Positions 63,242-64,000 of a stretch of 64,000 nt of DNA are shown piece after piece. This stretch comes from Verrucomicrobiota bacterium. GTDB taxonomy: Bacteria; Verrucomicrobiota; Verrucomicrobiia; Limisphaerales; JADJPG01. The translations under genes and the position numbers were made by a program. The stretch's first letter is position 1. Every line of letters starts with the position of its first letter. Location of the stretch: NCBI GenBank assembly GCA_016713365.1, contig JADJPG010000034.1:8096-72095 (forward strand), given 5' to 3'. The notes under the pieces were generated by a model. It saw nothing but the letters and a program-made list of their open reading frames with translations. It was not told the origin of the DNA and did not search any database.

Positions 63242-64000
63242 CCATCAAATCCTGCAACGTCCGGTAGTAGAGCGGCTCGATTTCCGGATGGTGCATAAAA
63301 AGTTCATGGCGTTGGCAATGCCCACGGTGTCTCGGACGCGCAGCAAAAGTCGCCCCGAAAATTCCGCTGCCGCTGTTCAGCGAACTCAATCCCAAAACAG
63401 AATCGAGGTCGTGATAAACAAGAATGAAGCGAGGGTCATTCTGTCCTCGATACATCGCGTAATCATCGTTGTTGCCCGTATTGATGCCGGACTCGCTGTT
63501 GCCAAACAGGCTCATGACGGCCAGATGGCGCAACCATTGTTCGACGTCGATGACGGATCGCGCGCGGGCCGAGCTCCAAGTTGCTGTCTGATTATCGCCC
63601 ATGACTTCCAGCATGCCGATGATGTCACGCCAGTCGTCTTCGCTCACGTTGCTGCCCTTGAAATAAGTATTCTGGTAGGAACCCGGATTTTCACCGCGGT
63701 AGTTGAACTCCTTCGGGGCGACATCGCGGTACACCGAGTAATAATTCCCTCCCTCGTTGTCCGGGAATGTCCGGCTCGCCCAGTCACTGCCAAACTCTTC
63801 ATTCGCCGCATAGAGTCCGTTCGCCGGAGTTCCTCCGGGCCCCGCGCCATTGTTGACCCGCATCTGGGCGAAGTGGGAGTTGTTGCCGGCCACGCCAGCC
63901 TTCTGAGCCAGAGCAGCACCCACCACCTGCGCAGGCACATTGCGGGCGTTCATGTTTAACGCCGTCACGCCCTTCCATTCGGTGGCGGCCGGGGAAGTTA
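63198..64000 (-). pseudogene. CotH-kinase-like domain, 5' piece, runs off the window
   Basis: The frame is open to the window edge, so the start lies beyond 64000. CotH-family features are visible: LNMNARNVPAQVVGAALAQKAGV, then FAQMRVNNGAGPGG, GNYYSVYRDVAPKEFNYRGENPGSYQ, DVEQWLRHLAVMSLFGNSESG and NDPRFILVYHDLDSVLG, the last matching the catalytic-loop aspartate region. CotH proteins are atypical kinases, often fused to lamin-tail domains in PVC bacteria. Residues encoded at 63345-63297 are out of frame (an A-run of four at 63345-63348 one too long and one of five at 63297-63301 one too short, in plus-strand terms). Corrected, this stretch reads LLRVRDTVGIANAMNFF. Confidence 0.72.

Noticed and set aside
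62560..63360. Phase-variable contingency tracts in the CotH/LTD gene
   Set aside because: The affected runs are only 2-6 bases long, too short for typical slippage switching, and five lesions in one gene would not act as a simple on/off switch.

Overview
The window looks like a chromosomal segment of a Verrucomicrobiota bacterium, most likely of the Pedosphaera/Limisphaerales type. The reasons are an A-B-C-D 'Verru_Chthon' style pseudopilin cassette, very large secreted proteins with lamin-tail, P- and PPC-type domains, a PVC-style secreted phosphatase and DUF1573/cytochrome c protein, few Shine-Dalgarno sites, and several unrelated long inverted repeats between genes. There is one tRNA (Glu, TTC anticodon), no rRNA and no CRISPR array. 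The taxonomic call is an inference.

Layout. 1-6.7 kb: end of a TcdA-type E1-like enzyme, then a minus-strand run (TPR protein, purple-acid-phosphatase-like enzyme, SGNH hydrolase, thymidylate kinase, DUF1573-cytochrome c fusion). 6.9-13.5 kb: housekeeping and accessory genes (TIM-barrel epimerase, RdgB-type pyrophosphatase, M3 peptidase, DJ-1/PfpI protein, ABC exporter) separated by hairpin repeats. 13.6-15.4 kb: a small membrane protein, an alpha/alpha-toroid protein and tRNA-Glu. 15.5-30 kb: an envelope and phosphate island. On the minus strand are an AraC regulator, exbB, exbD, a TonB-dependent receptor and a secreted protein. Divergent to them is a plus-strand porin-pstS-pstC-pstA-pstB-phoU run. 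30-39.4 kb: a PfkB kinase translationally coupled to a 2798-residue subtilisin-like protein. 39.6-48 kb: a BrnT/CopG-type toxin-antitoxin pair leading into six pseudopilin-like genes. 48.3-64 kb: a probable PPi-type PEP carboxykinase, a LamG lipoprotein, a hybrid histidine kinase, a GH5 glycosidase, a beta-helix protein and a CotH/lamin-tail protein that runs off the window.

The most interesting gene is the receptor at 16411-19371. It sits where tonB normally lies after exbB-exbD. Its N-terminus is a TonB-like inner-membrane anchor with the SxxxH motif (S17, H21) and a charged Pro/Lys/Gln linker, running directly into a TonB-dependent receptor plug and barrel. No separate tonB is present. It may be a receptor with its own ExbBD-contacting anchor. 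Two similar 11-bp-period direct repeats (ACGTCAC-N4-xxGTCxx), one before pstS and one before the araC gene, are candidate Pho boxes that would put both halves of the island under phosphate control.

Six genes, all for exported or surface proteins, carry single-base lesions: the receptor (last strand), cassette proteins A and C, the LamG protein, the beta-helix protein and the CotH/lamin-tail protein (five lesions). Nearly all are 1-nt indels in runs of 2-6 identical bases, which fits assembly error best, but the reads should be checked. Where a gene is broken I list the open pieces separately and state how they join.
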